The notes under the pieces: model-generated
Seen by the model: only the letters and a program-made list of their open reading frames with translations
Databases searched by the model: none
Told to the model about the DNA's origin: nothing
DNA from: Nematostella vectensis
Taxonomy: Eukaryota > Cnidaria > Anthozoa > Actiniaria > Edwardsiidae
Direction of reading: 5' to 3'
NCBI RefSeq assembly: GCF_932526225.1
Contig: NC_064040.1
Location: 64,001 to 128,000, forward strand
DNA length: 64,000 nt
Shown here: positions 48,160-62,158 of the stretch, piece after piece
How positions within the stretch are numbered: the stretch's first letter is position 1
How the letters are laid out: each line of letters starts with the position of its first letter
Made by a program: the position numbers and the translations under genes

Positions 48160-50166
48160 TTGTATGAAGAGAGTGCCCCTCTCTTCCCCCTGCTATTGTT
48201 GAAATTATGCTCAATAAACTTTTACCTCTTCCCTCTCCACCAGTTAAGCATTCTATGTATGCTTCCCTGTACAAAATGCACCCCTTCAAATAGAACATTA
48301 AATTAGTTCACATACTTGTTTACTTCCTCAAACTCTTTGCTTTGTGTTTTTTGTTAACTTCCTAGGAACAAATTGAATACATATAATCAATAAATCTAGC
48401 AAGCTTATTTTGCAAACTCACTTTTTTTATTATTTTTGCGCAAAACCTATCAGGATTAAGGGGGTCCAGCACAAAGAAAAAAAAACGAATTAAAAAAAAA
48501 GCCCATTGGCCTGGGATCGAACCCGGTCTGAAGAACAAAACGGAAACCATACATACGGATTACCCAATCGGTATGGCAGCACAAGGCTTTTACGGAAGGC
48601 TGTAAAGAACCCGAAGGCCCCAAGCACCGATATTTCCGAGCGAATATGCTGTACAACACTCTTGCAAGGTTATCCCAACCCGCGCATTAATGGGGAGGAC
48701 AATGACCAGGATCCCAGGCCTGTAATACGGTTACGCCACGCACAGCTCGCCGAGATTGTGGATGACAAAAAATAGAGGTCTATTTGGGCGTCTTGGGTCC
48801 CTTGGGGACTCGCCATGCGCACGGGCGCATCTCTTTTATTGTGTACATGACATCAAATTAGCGAAGAAAAAAGACGCTGTTTTGGTATCATGTGAAAATC
48901 ATAAAATAAATAGAAATAAAGACGTAAGGGGGGAGAATATTGACATCTTCATATTAGAATATTGACAAAATCCGCAATTTTGTCTACGCTGACTAAGTAA
49001 AGCTGTATTTTACTTTAAAGGGGCAGCAGCATAGTACTGCGCATGTCTGGAGTCAGTGTTTATTGTAGGCTTTTAAGTGTCAACAAACAGTTGAACTTTT
49101 TAAAAGCTGTGAATACCTTATTAAATAATATGCAATATTATATTGAAAACTATGTTAATGGACAGTTTGTGGTCATTTTGTTTGTTTTGTTTAAAGTCTC
49201 CCACATGTACCAAAAGCTAATAAGTCAGTATTAGAATTTCACTGAAGTTCATTGTGTCAGGGCTCTAGAGCTATTGCCAATCTCTTAACCATGACACTCC
49301 CCTTTTAAAGGAAAGTAAAAAAAATCAAAATTGTTGGTGGGGTTCTCTGTTGTGTTTGTTTTCTTTTTAGTTTTGTTCTATTATTATTATTATTATTTTC
49401 TTTTTTAGAGGGGGAGGGGAATTCAGCTAAAAATAGCCAAGGGTCAATTCAAGCAACTAGTACAAAAGATGTTTTTTTGCAGTCCTTTATTCAATATATT
49501 CAAGGTTATCATGCAATTCTGGTGTTTGACTGCATATATATATATTTTTTCTTTCTTTTCATTACAAGTGCTATATGTGTAAGTGGTGACCATAGCTATG
49601 ATTACTATTATTTAGAATATTTTTTTACCTACTAAAAGAAAACAACTTGACTGCAAAACACTTACTGTAGGGCACTCGATATTAGGCATTACTTTCATGT
49701 GGATGTAAGGTTGAAATGTCAAAACCTTCATTAACCCGTGAACTACGCTTTAGCGTATTACACTTTGTGGTGATCTGATTCTATTGTTCTTTTTTGTGTT
49801 TTACTAACTATTACCGTTTAACTATCACACTTTGTTTCACGGGTTAATGAAAACCACTCTAATTACTTACAGTAGTTCTTTTTTAATATTATCATTTACT
49901 TGTATAATTTAGATGAGCAATACATATTTCTTTACGGCTTTGTAGAGCTCATCTCGTTCCTCATAAATAACAAACAAAATGAAGTTTGTTCTTATTTTGG
50001 TGCAAAGGAATCTACAGTAGTTTTCTAATCAGATAATTGTTTTTCTTTTAACACTCACCTGTTATTTCAACAGCCTTACTTGAGTTTGCTTGTCTCAGAA
50101 ATAGACCTTGCTTAATAAACAAAGACATGTTACAAACTTATTTAATAATAGGTAACAACTGCAATA
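48160..50166 (+). repeat. Array unit U25
   Basis: The unit is 2,007 bp with the B box at 48513-48523. It has the ATTAAATTAG insertion near 48297, GACAATGACC, AAAAGCTAATAAG near 49213 and ATTGCCAATCTC near 49273, as in U27. GGGGTTCTCTG near 49338 is private. Confidence 0.96.
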
Positions 50167-52131
50167 TTGTATGAAGAGAGTGCCCCTCTCTTCCCCCTGC
50201 TATTGTTGAAATTATGCTCAATAAACTTTTACCTCTTCCCTCTCCACCAGTTAAGCATTCTATGTATGCTTCCCTGTACAAAATGCACCCCTTCAAATAG
50301 AACATTAAAGTTCACATACTTGTTTACTTCCTCAAACTCTTTGCTTTGTGTTTTTTGTTAACTTCCTAGGAACAAATTGAATACATATAATCAATAAATC
50401 TAGCAAGCTTATTTTGCAAACTCACTTTTTTTTTATTATTTTTGCGCAAAACCTATCAGGATTAAGGGGGTCCAGCACAAAGAAAAAAAAAACGAATTAA
50501 AAAAAAAGCCCATTGGCCTGGGATCGAACCCGGTCTGAAGAACAAAACGGAAACCATACATACGGATTACCCAATCGGTATGGCAGCACAAGGCTTTTAC
50601 GGAAGGCTGTAAAGAACCTGAAGGCCCCAAGCACCGATATTTCCGAGCGAATATGCTGTACAACACTCTTGCAAGGTTATCCCAACCCGCGCATTAATGG
50701 GGAGGACAATAACCAGGATCCCAGGCCTGTAATACGGTTACGCCACGCACAGCTCGCCGAGATTGTGGATGACAAAAAATAGAGGTCTATTTGGGCGTCT
50801 TGGGTCCCTTGGTGACTCGCCATGCGCACGGGCGCATCTCTTTTATTGTGTACATGACATCAAATTAGCGAAGAAAAAAGACGCTGTTTTGGTATCATGT
50901 GAAAATCATAAAATAAATAGAAATAAAGACGTAAGGGGGGAGAATATTGACATCTTCATATTAGAATATTGACAAAATCCGCAATTTTGTCTACGCTGAC
51001 TAAGTAAAGCTGTATTTTACTTTAAAGGGGCAGCAGCATAGTACTGCGCATGTCTGGAGTCAGTGTTTATTGTAGGCTTTTAAGTGTCAACAAACAGTTG
51101 AACTTTTTAAAAGCTGTGAATACCTTATTAAATAATATGCAATATTATATTGAAAACTATGTTAATGGACAGTTTGTGGTCATTTTGTTTGTTTTGTTTA
51201 AAGTCTCCCACATGTACCAAAAGCTCATAAGTCAGTATTAGAATTTCACTGAAGTTCATTGTGTCAGGGCTCTAGAGCTATTGCAAATCTCTTAACCATG
51301 ACACTCCCCTTTTAAAGGAAAGTAAAAATGTCAAAATTGTTGGTGGGGGTCTCTGTTGTGTTTGTTTTCTTTTTAGTTTTGCTCTATTATTATTATTATT
51401 ATTATTTTCTTTTTTAGAGGGGGAGGGGAATTCAGCTAAAAATAGCCAAGGGTCAATTCAAGCAACTAGTACAAAAGATGTTTTTTTGCAGTCCTTTATT
51501 CAATATATTCAAGGTTATCATGCAATTCTGGTTATATGTTTAAGTGGTGACCATAGCTATGATTACTATTATTTAGAATAATTTTTTACCTACTAACAGA
51601 AAACAACTTGACTGCAAAACACTTACTGTAGGGCACTCGATATTAGGCATTACTTTCATGTGGATGTAAGGTTGAAATGTCAAAACCTTCATTTACCCGT
51701 GAACTACGCTTTAGCGTATTACACTTTGTGGTGATCTGATTCTATTGTTCTTTTTTGTGTTTTTTTTTCTAACTATTACCGTTTAACTATCACACTTTGT
51801 TTCACGGGTTAATGAAAACCACTCTAATTACTTACAGTAGTTCTTTTTTAATATTATCATTTACTTGTATAATTTAGATGAGCAATACATATTTCTTTAT
51901 GGCTTTGTAGAGCTCATCTCGTTCCTCATAAATAACAAACAAAATGAAGTTTGTTCTTATTTTGGTGCAAAGGAATCTACAGTAGTTTTGTAATCAGATA
52001 ATTGTTTTTCTTTTAACACTCACCTGTTATTTCAACAGCCTTACTTGAGTTTGCTTGTCTCAGAAATAGACCTTGCTTAATAAACAAAGACATGTTACAA
52101 ACTTATTTAATAATAGGTAACAACTGCAATA
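50167..52131 (+). repeat. Array unit U26 (48-bp deletion)
   Basis: At 1,965 bp this is the shortest complete unit, with the B box at 50520-50530. Compared with U24 it lacks 48 bp at 51530/51531, namely the stretch holding the (AT)n microsatellite and the following T/C tract. Other variants are AAAAATGTCAAAATTG near 51325 and TTTTGTAATCAG near 51986. Confidence 0.96.
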
Positions 52132-54135
52132 TTGTATGAAGAGAGTGCCCCTCTCTTCCCCCTGCTATTGTTGAAATTATGCTCAATAAACTTTTACCTC
52201 TTCCCTCTCCACCAGTTAAGCATTCTATGTATGCTTCCCTGTACAAAATGCACCCCTTCAAATAGAACATTAAATTAGTTCACATACTTGTTTACTTCCT
52301 CAAACTCATTGCTTTGTGTTTTTTGTTAACTTCCTAGGAACAAATTGAATACATATAATTAATAAATCTAGCAAGCTTATTTTGCAAACTCACTTTTTTT
52401 ATTATTTTTGCGCAAAACCTATCAGGATTAAGGGGGTCCAGCACAAAGAAAAAAAAACGAATTAAAAAAAAAGCCCATTGGCCTGGGATCGAACCCGGTC
52501 TGAAGAACAAAACGGAAACCATACATACGGATTACCCAATCGGTATGGCAGCACAAGGCTTTTACGGAAGGCTGTAAAGAACCCGAAGGCCCCAAGCACC
52601 GATATTTCCGAGCGAATATGCTGTACAACACTCTTGCAAGGTTATCCCAACCCGCGCATTAATGGGGAGGACAATGACCAGGATCCCAGGCCTGTAATAC
52701 GGTTACGCCACGCACAGCTCGCCGAGATTGTGGATGACAAAAAATAGAGGTCTATTTGGGCGTCTTGGGTCCCTTGGGGACTCGCCATGCGCACGGGCGC
52801 ATCTCTTTTATTGTGTACATGACATCAAATTAGCGAAGAAAAAAGACGCTGTTTTGGTATCATGTGAAAATCATAAAATAAATAGAAATAAAGACGTAAG
52901 GGGGGAGAATATTGACATCTTCATATTAGAATATTGACAAAATCCGCAATTTTGTCTACGCTGACTAAGTAAAGCTGTATTTTACTTTAAAGGGGCAGCA
53001 GCATAGTACTGCGCATGTCTGGAGTCAGTGTTTATTGTAGGCTTTTAAGTGTCAACAAACAGTTGAACTTTTTAAAAGCTGTGAATACCTTATTAAATAA
53101 TATGCAATATTATATTGAAAACTATGTTAATGGACAGTTTGTGGTCATTTTGTTTGTTTTGTTTAAAGTCTCCCACATGTACCAAAAGCTAATAAGTCAG
53201 TATTAGAATTTCACTGAAGTTCATTGTGTCAGGGCTCTAGAGCTATTGCCAATCTCTTAACCATGACACTCCCCTTTTAAAGGAAAGTAAAAAAAATCAA
53301 AATTGTTGGTGGGGGTCTCTGTTGTGTTTGTTTTCTTTTTAGTTTTGTTCTATTATTATTATTATTTTCTTTTTTAGAGGGGGAGGGGAATTCAGCTAAA
53401 AATAGCCAAGGGTCAATTCAAGCAACTAGTACAAAACATGTTTTTTTGCAGTCCTTTATTCAATATATTCAAGGTTATCATGCAATTCTGGTGTTTGACT
53501 GCATATATATATATTTTTTCTTTTTTTTCATTACAAGTGCTATATGTGTAAGTGGTGACCATAGCTATGATTACTATTATTTAGAATATTTTTTTACCTA
53601 CTAAAAGAAAACAACTTGACTGCAAAACACTTACTGTAGGGCACTCGATATTAGGCATTACTTTCATGTGGATGTAAGGTTGAAATGTCAAAACCTTCAT
53701 TAACCCGTGAACTACGCTTTAGCGTATTACACTTTGTGGTGATCTGATTCTATTGTTCTTTTTTGTGTTTGACTAACTATTACCGTTTAACTATCACACT
53801 TTGTTTCACGGGTTAATGAAAACCACTCTAATTACTTACAGTAGTTCTTTTTTAATATTATCATTTACTTGTATAATTTAGATGAGCAATACATATTTCT
53901 TTACGGCTTTGTAGAGCTCATCTCGTTCCTCATAAATAACAAACAAAATGAAGTTTGTTCTTATTTTGGTGCAAAGTAATCTACAGTAGTTTTCTAATCA
54001 GATAATTGTTTTTCTTTTAACACTCACCTGTTATTTCAACAGCCTTACTTGAGTTTGCTTGTCTCAGAAATAGACCTTGCTTAATAAACAAAGACATGTT
54101 ACAAACTTATTTAATAATAGGTAACAACTGCAATA
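52132..54135 (+). repeat. Array unit U27
   Basis: The unit is 2,004 bp with the B box at 52485-52495. It is a sister of U25 (ATTAAATTAG, GACAATGACC, ATTGCCAATCTC). Private variants are AACTCATTGC near 52304, ATAATTAATAAATC, ACAAAACATG near 53432, GTGTTTGACTAAC near 53764 and GCAAAGTAATC near 53971. Confidence 0.96.
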
Positions 54136-56139
54136 TTGTATGAAGAGAGTGCCCCTCTCTTCCCCCTGCTATTGTTGAAATTATGCTCAATAAACTTTTA
54201 CCTCTTCCCTCTCCACCAGTTAAGCATTCTATGTATGCTTCCCTGTACAAAATGCACCCCTTCAAATAGAACATTAAAGTTCACATACTTGTTTACTTCC
54301 TCAAACTCTTTGCTTTGTGTTTTTTGTTAACTTCCTAGGAACAAATTGAATACATATAATCAATAAATCTAGCAAGCTTATTTTGCAAACTCACTTTTTT
54401 TTTATTATTTTTGCGCAAAACCTATCAGGATTAAGGGGGTCCAGCACAAAGAAAAAAAAAAACGAATTAAAAAAAATGCCCATTGGCCTGGGATCGAACC
54501 CGGTCTGAAGAACAAAACGGAAACCATACATACGGATTACCCAATCGGTATGGCAGCACAAGGCTTTTACGGAAGACTGTAAAGAACCTGAAGGCCCCAA
54601 GCACCGATATTTCCGAGCGAATATGCTGTACAACACTCTTGCAAGGTTATCCCAACCCGCGCATTAATGGGGAGGACAATAACCAGGATCCCAGGCCTGT
54701 AATACGGTTACGCCACGCACAGCTCGCCGAGATTGTGGATGACAAAAAATAGAGGTCTATTTGGGCGTCTTGGGTCCCTTGGTGACTCGCATGCGCACGG
54801 GCGCATCTCTTTTATTGTGTACATGACATCAAATTAGCGAAGAAAAAAGACGCTGTTTTGGTATCATGTGAAAATCATAAAATAAATAGAAATAAAGACG
54901 TAAGGGGGGAGAATATTGACATCTTCATATTAGAATATTGACAAAATCCGCAATTTTGTCTACGCTGACTAAGTAAAGCTGTATTTTACTTTAAAGGGGC
55001 AGCAGCATAGTACTGCGCATGTCTGGAGTCAGTGTTTATTGTAGGCTTTTAAGTGTCAACAAACAGTTGAACTTTTTAAAAGCTGTGAATACCTTATTAA
55101 ATAATATGCAATATTATATTGAAAACTATGTTAATGGACAGTTTGTGGTCATTTTGTTTGTTTTGTTTAAAGTCTCCCACATGTACCAAAAGCTAATAAG
55201 TCAGTATTAGAATTTCACTGAAGTTCATTGTGTCAGGGCTCTAGAGCTATTGCAAATCTCTTAACCATGACACTCCCCTTTTAAAGGAAAGTAAAAAAAA
55301 TCAAAATTGTTGGTGGGGGTCTCTGTTGTGTTTGTTTTCTTTTTAGTTTTGTTCTATTATTATTATTATTTTCTTTTTTAGAGGGGGAGGGGAATTCAGC
55401 TAAAAATAGCCAAGGGTCAATTCAAGCAACTAGTACAAAAGATGTTTTTTTGCAGTCCTTTATTCAATATATTCAAGGTTATCATGCAATTCTGGTGTTT
55501 GACTGCATATATATATATTTTTTCTTTCTTTTCATTACAAGTGCTATATGTGTAAGTGGTGACCATAGCTATGATTACTATTATTTAGAATATTTTTTTA
55601 CCTACTAAAAGAAAACAACTTGACTGCAAAACACTTACTGTAGGGCACTCGATATTAGGCATTACTTTCATGTGGATGTAAGGTTGAAATGTCAAAACCT
55701 TCATTAACCCGTGAACTACGCTTTAGCGTATTACACTTTGTGGTGATCTGATTCTATTGTTCTTTTTTGTGTTTTACTAACTATTACCGTTTAACTATCA
55801 CACTTTGTTTCACGGGTTAATGAAAACCACTCTAATTACTTACAGTAGTTCTTTTTTAATATTATCATTTACTTGTATAATTTAGATGAGCAATACATAT
55901 TTCTTTACGGCTTTGTAGAGCTCATCTCGTTCCTCATAAATAACAAACAAAATGAAGTTTGTTCTTATTTTGGTGCAAAGGAATCTACAGTAGTTTTCTA
56001 ATCAGATAATTGTTTTTCTTTTAACACTCACCTGTTATTTCAACAGCCTTACTTGAGTTTGCTTGTCTCAGAAATAGACCTTGCTTAATAAACAAAGACA
56101 TGTTACAAACTTATTTAATAATAGGTAACAACTGCAATA
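54136..56139 (+). repeat. Array unit U28
   Basis: The unit is 2,004 bp with the B box at 54490-54500. It has GACTCGCATGCGC near 54784 (one C lost), shared only with U29. Private variants are AAAAAATGCCCATTGG near 54472, which changes the base beside the T-run terminator of the minus-strand locus, and GGAAGACTGTAAAG near 54571. Confidence 0.96.
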
Positions 56140-58141
56140 TTGTATGAAGAGAGTGCCCCTCTCTTCCCCCTGCTATTGTTGAAATTATGCTCAATAAACT
56201 TTTACCTCTTCCCTCTCCACCAGTTAAGCATTCTATGTATGCTTCCCTGTACAAAATGCACCCCTTCAAATAGAACATTAAAGTTCACATACTTGTTTAC
56301 TTCCTCAAACTCTTTGCTTTGTGTTTTTTGTTAACTTCCTAGGAACAAATTGAATACATATAATCAATAAATCTAGCAAGCTTATTTTGCAAACTCACTT
56401 TTTTTTATTATTTTTGCGCAAAACCTATCAGGATTAAGGGGGTCCAGCACAAAGAAAAAAAAAACGAATTAAAAAAAAAGCCCATTGGCCTGGGATCGAA
56501 CCCGGTCTGAAGAACAAAACGGAAACCATACATACGGATTACCCAATCGGTATGGCAGCACAAGGCTTTTACGGAAGGCTGTAAAGAACCTGAAGGCCCC
56601 AAGCACCGATATTTCCGAGCGAATATGCTGTACAACACTCTTGCAAGGTTATCCCAACCCGCGCATTAATGGGGAGGACAATAACCAGGATCCAAGGCCT
56701 GTAATACGGTTACGCCACGCACAGCTCGCCGAGATTGTGGATGACAAAAAATAGAGGTCTATTTGGGCGTCTTGGGTCCCTTGGTGACTCGCATGCGCAC
56801 GGGCGCATCTCTTTTATTGTGTACATGACATCAAATTAGCGAAGAAAAAAGACGCTGTTTTGGTATCATGTGAAAATCATAAAATAAATAGAAATAAAGA
56901 CGTAAGGGGGGAGAATATTGACATCTTCATATTAGAATATTGACAAAATCCGCAATTTTGTCTACGCTGACTAAGTAAAGCTGTATTTTACTTTAAAGGG
57001 GCAGCAGCATAGTACTGCGCATGTCTGGAGTCAGTGTTTATTGTAGGCTTTTAAGTGTCAACAAACAGTTGAACTTTTTAAAAGCTGTGAATACCTTATT
57101 AAATAATATGCAATATTATATTGAAAACTATGTTAATGGACAGTTTGTGGTCATTTTGTTTGTTTTGTTTAAAGTCTCCCACATGTACCAAAAGCTAATA
57201 AGTCAGTATTAGAATTTCACTGAAGTTCATTGTGTCAGGGCTCTAGAGCTATTGCAAATCTCTTAACCATGACACTCCCCTTTTAAAGGAAAGTAAAAAA
57301 AATCAAAATTGTTGGTGGGGGTCTCTGTTGTGTTTGTTTTCTTTTTAGTTTTGTTCTATTATTATTATTATTTTCTTTTTTAGAGGGGGAGGGGAATTCA
57401 GCTAAAAATAGCCAAGGGTCAATTCAAGCAACTAGTACAAAAGATGTTTTTTTGCAGTCCTTTATTCAATATATTCAAGGTTATCATGCAATTCTGGTGT
57501 TTGACTGCATATATATATATTTTTTCTTTCTTTTCATTACAAGTGCTATATGTGTAAGTGGTGACCATAGCTATGATTACTATTATTTAGAATATTTTTT
57601 TACCTACTAAAAGAAAACAACTTGACTGCAAAACACTTACTGTAGGGCACTCGATATTAGGCATTACTTTCATGTGGATGTAAGGTTGAAAAGTCAAAAC
57701 CTTCATTAACCCGTGAACTACGCTTTAGCGTATTACACTTTGTGGTGATCTGATTCTATTGTTCTTTTTTGTGTTTTACTAACTATTACCGTTTAACTAT
57801 CACACTTTGTTTCACGGGTTAATGAAAACCACTCTAATTACTTACAGTAGTTCTTTTTTAATATTATCATTTACTTGTATAATTTAGATGAGCAATACAT
57901 ATTTCTTTACGGCTTTGTAGAGCTCATCTCGTTCCTCATAAATAACAAACAAAATGAAGTTTGTTCTTATTTTGGTGCAAAGGAATCTACAGTAGTTTTC
58001 TAATCAGATAATTGTTTTTCTTTTAACACTCACCTGTCATTTCAACAGCCTTACTTGAGTTTGCTTGTCTCAGAAATAGACCTTGCTTAATAAACAAAGA
58101 CATGTTACAAACTTATTTAATAATAGGTAACAACTGCAATA
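56140..58141 (+). repeat. Array unit U29
   Basis: The unit is 2,002 bp with the B box at 56492-56502. It shares the one-base deletion with U28. Private variants are AGGATCCAAGGCC near 56687, disrupting one position of the long-range inverted repeat, TTGAAAAGTCAAAAC near 57687 and ACCTGTCATTTC near 58033. Confidence 0.96.
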
Positions 58142-60153
58142 TTGTATGAAGAGAGTGCCCCTCTCTTCCCCCTGCTATTGTTGTAATTATGCTCAATAAA
58201 CTTTTACCTCTTCCCTCTCCACCAGTTAAGCATTCTATGTATGCTTCCCTGTACAAAATGCACCCCTTCAAATAGAACATTAAAGTTCACATATTTGTTT
58301 ACTTCCTCAAACTCTTTGCTTTGTGTTTTTTGTTAACTTCCTAGGAACAAATTGAATACATATAATCAATAAATCTAGCAAGCTTATTTTGCAAACTCAC
58401 TTTTTTTTTTTATTTTTGCGCAAAACCTATCAGGATTAAGGGGGTCCAGCACAAAGAAAAAAAAAACGAATTAAAAAAAAAGCCCATTGGCCTGGGATCG
58501 AACCCGGTCTGAAGAACAAAACGGAAACCATACATACGGATTACCCAATCGGTATGGCAGCACAAGGCTTTTACGGAAGGCTGTAAAGAACCCGAAGGCC
58601 CCAAGCACCGATATTTCCGAGCGAATATGCTGTACAACACTCTTGCAAGGTTATCCCAACCCGCGCATTAATGGGGAGGACAATAACCAGGATCCCAGGT
58701 CTGTAATACGGTTACGCCACGCACAGCTCGCCGAGATTGTGGATGACAAAACATAGAGGTCTATTTGGGCGTCTTGGGTCCCTTGGGGACACGCCATGCG
58801 CACGGGCGCATCTCTTTTATTGTGTACATGACATCAAATTAGCGAAGAAAAAAGACGCTGTTTTGGTATCATGTGAAAATCATAAAATAAATAGAAATAA
58901 AGACGTAAGGGGGGAGAATATTGACATCTTCATATTAGAATATTGACAAAATCCGCAATATTGTCTACGCTGACTAAGTAAAGCTATATTTTACTTTAAA
59001 GGGGCAGCAGCATAGTACTGCGCATGTCTGGAGTCAGTGTTTATTGTAGGCTTTTAAGTGTCTACAAACAGTTGAACTTTTTAAAAGCTGTCAATACCTT
59101 ATTGAATAATATGCAATATTATATTGAAAACTATGTTAATGGACAGTTTGTGGTCATTTTTTTTGTTTTGTTTAAAGTCTCCCACATGTACCAAAAGATC
59201 ATAAGTCAGTATTAGAATTTCACTGAAGTTCATTGTGTCAGGGCTCTAGAGCTATTGCAAATCTCTTAACCATGACACTCCCCTTTTAAAGGAAAGTAAA
59301 AATATCAAAATTGTTGGTGGGGGTCTCTGTTGTGTTTGTTTTCTTTTTAGTTTTGCTCTATTATTATTATTATTATTTTCTTTTTTAGAGGGGGAGGGGA
59401 ATTCAGCTAAAAATAGCCAAGGGTCAATTCAAGCAACTAGTACAAAAGATGTTTTTTTGCAGTCCTTTATTCAATATATTCAAGGTTATCATGCAATTCT
59501 GGTGTTTGACTGCATATATATATATATATTTTCTTTCTTTTCATTACAAGTGCTATATGTGTAAGTGGTGACCATAGCTATGATTACTATTATTTAGAAT
59601 AATTTTTTACCTACTAACAGAAAACAACTTGACTGCAAAACACTTACTGTAGGGCACTCGAAATTAGGCATTACTTTCATGTGGATGTAAGGTTGAAATG
59701 TCAAAACCTTCATTAACCCGTGAACTACGCTTTAGCGTATTACACTTTGTGGTGATCTGATTCTATTGTTCTTTTTTGTGTTTTTTTTTTCTAACTATTA
59801 CCGTTTAACTATCACACTTTGTTTCACGGGTTAATGAAAACCACTCTAATTACTTACAGTAGTTCTTTTTTAATATTATCATTTACTTGTATAATTTAGA
59901 TGAGCAATACATATTTCTTTATGGCTTTGTAGAGCTCATCTCGTTCCTCATAAATAACAAACAAAATGAAGTTTGTTCTTATTTTGGTGCAAAGGAATCT
60001 ACAGTAGTTTTCTAATCAGATAATTGTTTTTCTTTTAACACTCACCTGTTATTTCAACAGCCTTACTTGAGTTTGCTTGTCTCAGAAATAGACCTTGCTT
60101 AATAAACAAAGACATGTTACAAACTTATTTAATAATAGGTAACAACTGCAATA
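58142..60153 (+). repeat. Array unit U30
   Basis: The unit is 2,012 bp with the B box at 58494-58504. It begins a three-unit family (U30-U32) marked by CCCAGGTCTG near 58694, GACAAAACATAG near 58745 and GGGGACACGCC near 58786. Private variants are GTTGTAATTATG near 58181, TATTGAATAAT near 59100 and AAAAGATCATAAG near 59203. Its second half carries the AAAAATATC / CTCGAAATTAGG haplotype. Confidence 0.96.
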
Positions 60154-62158
60154 TTGTATGAAGAGAGTGCCCCTCTCTTCCCCCTGCTATTGTTGAAATT
60201 ATGCTCAATAAACTTTTAACTCTTCCCTCTCCACCAGTTAAGCATTCTATGTATGCTTCCCTGTACAAAATGCACCCCTTCAAATAGAACATTAAAGTTC
60301 ACATACTTGTTTACTTCCTCAAACTCTTTGCTTTGTGTTTTTTGTTAACTTCCTAGGAACAAATTGAATACATATAATCAATAAATCTAGCAAGCTTATT
60401 TTGCAAACTCACTTTTTTTTATTATTTTTGCGCAAAACCTATCAGGATTAAGGGGGTCCAGCACAAAGAAAAAAAAACGAATTAAAAAAAAAGCCCATTG
60501 TCCTGGGATCGAACCCGGTCTGAAGAACAAAACGGAAACCATACATACGGATTATCCAATCGGTATGGCAGCACAAGGCTTTTACGGAAGGCTGTAAAGA
60601 ACCCGAAGGCCCCAAGCACCGATATTTCCGAGCGAATATGCTGTACAACACTCTTGCAAGGTTATCCCAACCCGCGCATTAATGGGGAGGACAATAACCA
60701 GGATCCCAGGTCTGTAATACGGTTACGCCACGCACAGCTCGCCGAGATTGTGGATGACAAAACATAGAGGTCTATTTGGGCGTCTTGGGTCCCTTGGGGA
60801 CACGCCATGCGCACGGGCGCATCTCTTTTATTGTGTACATGACATCAAATTAGCGAAGAAAAAAGACGCTGTTTTGGTATCATGTGAAAATCATAAAATA
60901 AATAGAAATAAAGACGTAAGGGGGGAGAATATTGACATCTTCATATTAGAATATTGACAAAATCCGCAATTTTGTCTACGCTGACTAAGTAAAGCTGTAT
61001 TTTACTTTAAAGGGGCAGCAGCATAGTACTGCGCATGTCTGGAGTCAGTGTTTATTGTAGGCTTTTAAGTGTCTACAAACAGTTGAACTTTTTAAAAGCT
61101 GTGAATACCTTATTAAATAATATGCAATATTATATTGAAAACTATGTTAATGGACAGTTTGTGGTCATTTTGTTTGTTTTGTTTAAAGTCTCCCACATGT
61201 ACCAAAAGCTCATAAGTCAGTATTAGAATTTCACTGAAGTTCATTGTGTCAGGGCTCTAGAGCTATTGCAAATCTCTTAACCATGACACTCCCCTTTTAA
61301 AGGAAAGTAAAAAAAATCAAAATTGTTGGTGGGGGTCTCTGTTGTGTTTGTTTTCTTTTTAGTTTTGTTCTATTATTATTATTATTATTTTCTTTTATAG
61401 AGGGGGAGGGGAATTCAGCTAAAAATAGCCAAGGGTCAATTCAAGCAACTAGTACAAAAGATGTTTTTTTGCAGTCCTTTATTCAATATATTCAAGGTTA
61501 TCATGCAATTCTGGTGTTTGACTGCATATATATATTTTTTTTCTTTCTTTTCATTACAAGTGCTATATGTGTAAGTGGTGACCATAGCTATGATTACTAT
61601 TATTTAGAATAATTTTTTACCTACTAAAAGAAAACAACTTGACTGCAAAACACTTACTGTAGGGCACTCGATATTAGGCATTACTTTCATGTGGATGTAA
61701 GGTTGAAATGTCAAAACCTTCATTAACCCGTGAACTACGCTTTAGCGTATTACACTTTGTGGTGATCTGATTCTATTGTTCTTTTTTGTGTTTTACTAAC
61801 TATTACCGTTTAACTATCACACTTTGTTTCACGGGTTAATGAAAACCACTCTAATTACTTACAGTAGTTCTTTTTTAATATTATCATTTACTTGTATAAT
61901 TTAGATGAGCAATACATATTTCTTTACGGCTTTGTAGAGCTCATCTCGTTCCTCAAAAATAACAAACGAAATGAAGTTTGTTCTTATTTTTGGGCAAAGG
62001 AATCTACAGTAGTTTTCTAATCAGATAATTGTTTTTCTTTTAACACTCACCTGTTATTTCAACAGCCTTACTTGAGTTTGCTTGTCTCAGAAATAGACCT
62101 TGCTTAATAAACAAAGACATGTTACAAACTTATTTAATAATAGGTAACAACTGCAATA
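60154..62158 (+). repeat. Array unit U31
   Basis: The unit is 2,005 bp with the B box at 60505-60515. It is almost the same as U32: both have CTTTTAACTCTTCC, GGATTATCCAATCGG, TTTTATAGAGGGGG and CCTCAAAAATAACAAACGAAATG. TATTTTTGGGCAAAGG near 61986 is private. Confidence 0.96.
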
